Below, piece after piece: positions 61,378 through 64,000 of a DNA stretch of 64,000 nucleotides (within the stretch, counting starts at the first letter, position 1; every line of letters begins with the position of its first letter). The translations under genes were made by a program, and so were the position numbers. Origin of the DNA: Volvox africanus (lineage: Eukaryota; Chlorophyta; Chlorophyceae; Chlamydomonadales; Volvocaceae). The stretch covers positions 2,095,001 through 2,159,000 of the forward strand of contig BSDZ01000004.1 of assembly GCA_030268105.1 (NCBI GenBank). The letters run 5' to 3'. Under the pieces are notes generated by a model. It had not been told where the DNA came from, made no database searches, and saw only the letters and a program-made list of their open reading frames with translations.

Positions 61378-62959
61378 GCCGAACCGTGTTTCATAACACT
61401 GATTGATGGCAGCTTCTGCGCCCGTTGTTTCCGCCGTGGATGTGGAGATACTGGCAGGAGGTTAGTCGCCTGCGGATCTATGAATTTTGCAGCGCTCGGC
61501 ATCTGAGCACCCCCACGGAGGGAACTTCCCCTCCTGCTGTTGCGCGGAGGAGGGAGAGGGGAGAAGTGGCGCAGCTGTGTATTTTAGAAGAACTGCTTCG
61601 CAGAGTATTGTCATTTAGTATTGTTATATAGTGTTACCAAATAATATTGTCATTTGCGGACTGGCCACCTTGGATGCGAGGTGGTTGTGGCATACGTTAT
61701 GATGTAACAATGTATCCTATTGTGGGAACGCAAGAAGAGCCTACACGTACGGCACTGTGGGCGGACAATTTTGTAAAGCGATAGGCATTGAAAGCTATCC
61801 GTGAAGACATATGTGTATGCGTATGTATGTGTATTGTGTATGTGCATATGCCGCGACAGCACGGACATGGCATACTCCTTGGCTCCCTCGTGCTGGACGT
61901 TACCCAAGCCTGCCTCAATATTGATAAGAAAGCGGAGTAGCTCTCGTCACACACTTAACTAACCGTCGCTGGATGTTCTCCCTCGAAAACACGGAAACCC
62001 CGATGGTATGCAAAACCCGACGTGTGAAGATCCCATGCATCTAGTTGATGACTAAATCGTTATCTTTGATGTTGCAGCGTGATTAGCAGTAAGGAAGACC
62101 GCTGCGGGTAACATGACTAGATGCCTGTAGTGACGAGTAATTCTCTGGGTTAACCCTTATGTTTTAAATGTACGACAACGGTTATTCCGGACACCGCTGG
62201 TACACGATGATCGCAGATCATGTTATCCTGGACATGTACCTTTACAGCATCATATTCCAGCATTCGTCCGTGGCCTCCCAAAGAAAGATACCCCCCCCGA
62301 GGATGTAGAAGACGATTGTTCCGATAGAAACGCTCGCCGTACTAAGCGCAACACCGTACCATACCGCACATCCTTACATTTCTGCGGCATGGAAGCTCAT
62401 AGATCTTTGACTTTTCAGATCACCCTGAAGCGGTCATGTCGCAGCGATCATGTCTCAATTTCGCGAATCGCAAAAGTTTCTCACGGATATGGATTCATGA
62501 TCTGTTTCAAGGAAAATTCCTGCTCGTTATTCGCCATCAATCGCACTAACTGTCAAAGCTTGCCAGCAGGGAAAAATGCGCCGCCTACAGAAACTCAATG
62601 AGCAGAATGAAGCACAGCGCATCAGCGCCATCTGGTAACCGTAACCGTAACCACAAAAAAACAAAACAAACAGAAACATTGAACTTATTGAACAACCGTA
62701 AACGCATCCGCAGATATCACAATGTGTCCGTATGCCTCCGACCTCGCTGTTGCAAAAGAGAGAAAACTCAACAGCGGGCTGCGGCTCTCAAGATACTTGC
62801 TCCTGTGAGATCCATTTTTGTGCAGGATCCAATCCCAACAAACTTTGCGGCAATCCTCTTCCTCGTCCCCTGAGAGGAAATCCGAACTGCGCTTCGTCCC
62901 CCGACGGCAACCGACCCTCCCATGCCTCCCAAGCCTGTGCGACAACTGAACACCAGCTT
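61378..62959. other. Region without a supported gene
   Basis: Only short frames without domains are visible (for example plus 62389-62601, minus 61650-61954). Part of it may be 3' UTR or last exon of the minus-strand gene to the right, whose C-terminus is unresolved. Confidence 0.4.
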
Positions 62960-63695
62960 CAGTTTTGAGCCTTATGGCTGAGACAGCCCCCACTGCGCCC
63001 GCAATCACCTCCTCGTACACCCAGTCATTCCCCGGCCTGAACACGAGTGTGGATCCTGGACGGCGAGGGTTGGCGATTCCTGAACAGAGGGGGTAGGCGC
63101 CTGCAGGCTCCCTCTGTCCCAGAAACGTTCTCGCTCACACTGCTTCTAGAGTGCACTCCAACACGTCATGTTCGATATCCTTCCCGCGGCTTCCAACTGG
63201 GGGCCAACTTGGATGCAGTTCTGGTGATAGGGCTCCTCCGTAACTGTTTCTTCACCATTAAGTGGCCGTCTGGTCACACTACCTGTAGACGGAGATATCA
63301 ACGTACCCCGTACCGATAGCCACCGCCAAAAAAATGAAGGGGAAGAAGATGGCGAGGATGCCGATGATGGCGAGAGGGTCCTGCGGAGAAGAGGAACATG
63401 GGTGCATGGGAGCCTGGGTGCGTGGCTACTACATGCTGCTGGCTGGCTGGGTAGGTGGAGGGCTCACAAACAGAAGACATGATGCATGCGCAGATGCGGG
63501 GAAAAGGTTCATTTTTTGTCTTTCCCAGTATCCGAAGGGACAGCGATGCTTGTGCGCCGTTCTGGGGTAGGTGGATGGTCTGATGTGACTGTAATACCTT
63601 CAAGGGATTGGCACCATCCAGCTCGCCCTTGCTGGACCAATATTGCTCTGGCTCTTCCTCGCGCGTGATGAACTTCTTTTTGGCGCCCGCGGCAC
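62960..63695 (-). CDS. Unnamed protein with one membrane segment (partial model)
   Basis: Three minus-strand exons were found. About 63695-63598 encodes KKKFITREEEPEQYW and ends GANPLK. 63380-63283 encodes DPLAIIGILAIFFPFIFLAV, then AIGTGYVDISVYR. 63036 to about 62960 encodes PGNDWVYEEVIAGAVGAVSA. Junctions between them are GT-AG and in phase. The second exon is a single strongly hydrophobic segment of about 20 residues preceded by a charged stretch. This resembles small thylakoid proteins of the green lineage, but I cannot name the family. The first exon may extend to 63752 (second possible acceptor) and the N-terminus, likely a transit peptide, was not located. The 3' end is also open: the frame continues to 62688 without recognisable sequence, so a donor near 62950 is likely. 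Confidence 0.5.
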
Positions 63696-63752
63696 CTGCA
63701 AGTTGCGGTTCGGGATCGGAATTGGGGTTATCGTTAGTCCCAGGTAGGTGAC

Positions 63753-64000
63753 CTATAGGAAAGTTCGTTGACGTGAGGAAAGCAACAGGCAGCCACATAC
63801 GGAAAAATTGCTTATGCCAGGATATGTAGGAGGATCGCAAGGAGGGGCTCGCAGTTGGGATTGAGAATGTGACCACCATAGCTTTGGTCAATACGGGGCG
63901 GCCGCAGGGCGCTCGGATGGTTTGATTCTACCGACGTCGACGTGGCAGCATATTACGAAATGAAGGTTTATGATAACGGCTAGATGGTCATCGGCCCAGA
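63753..64000. other. Right edge of window
   Basis: This is probably intron or 5' part of the minus-strand gene at 63.7 kb. A minus frame from 63891 (MTKAMVVTFSIPTASPSLRS) is continuous with the first recognised exon and could be its N-terminal part or intron read-through. Nothing else is visible. Confidence 0.35.

Noticed and set aside
1..64000. tRNA, rRNA or riboswitch genes
   Set aside because: No tRNA cloverleaf, rRNA core or known riboswitch motif was recognised by eye; a covariance-model scan would be needed to exclude small ones.

Overview
The window looks like nuclear DNA of a volvocine green alga (the Chlamydomonas/Volvox lineage). Genes are intron-dense, with 4 to 19 exons. Exons are GC-rich and alanine/glycine-rich, and most introns are 100-1100 bp. 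There are abundant (CA)n, (CTCC)n and (GGAT)n satellites, and TGTAA poly(A) signals follow several genes. Gene content fits too: a ciliary microtubule protein, a peptide-amidating enzyme with a transmembrane anchor, a TKL-type kinase with a large low-complexity N-terminal part, and plant-type IQ-BAG co-chaperones. The species cannot be fixed from sequence alone. All exon models were built by eye from splice signals, reading phase and family similarity; no program was run.

Layout, left to right. (1) Minus strand, 10456 to beyond position 1: DDB1, the CUL4 ubiquitin-ligase adaptor, 19 phase-consistent exons giving 887 residues, with the 3' end off the window. (2) About 2.7 kb of divergent intergenic DNA. 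(3) Plus strand 13195-19039: a nine-exon gene read as the ciliary microtubule-associated protein CFAP96/FAP96 (357 aa). (4) 21871-32342: a 16-exon TKL-like protein kinase (1375 aa) whose HRD motif reads HCD. (5) 33941-35796: a four-exon gene for an unrecognised 217-aa protein. (6) 38115-49909: a 17-exon peptidylglycine alpha-amidating monooxygenase (PAM, 1053 aa), with copper monooxygenase and amidating lyase domains and a transmembrane anchor. (7) 52656-55045 and 57723-61180: two tandem IQ-BAG genes whose IQ-BAG cores, intron included, are nearly identical while the rest is unrelated. (8) Minus strand at about 63.7-62.96 kb: part of an unnamed gene with one membrane segment.

Between the genes lie short interspersed repeats. 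One is a 346-bp element with two full copies in opposite orientation, one of them flanked by a 15-bp duplication. Another is a diverged family in introns of DDB1 and PAM. A perfect 122-bp palindrome sits in a PAM intron, and an AT-rich insert with GC hairpins sits in a DDB1 intron. The genes do not form one pathway. FAP96 and PAM both have known or expected ties to cilia, but their proximity may be chance. I found no clear previously undescribed multi-gene system. The observations most worth checking are the converted IQ-BAG pair, the unrecognised four-exon gene and the palindrome.
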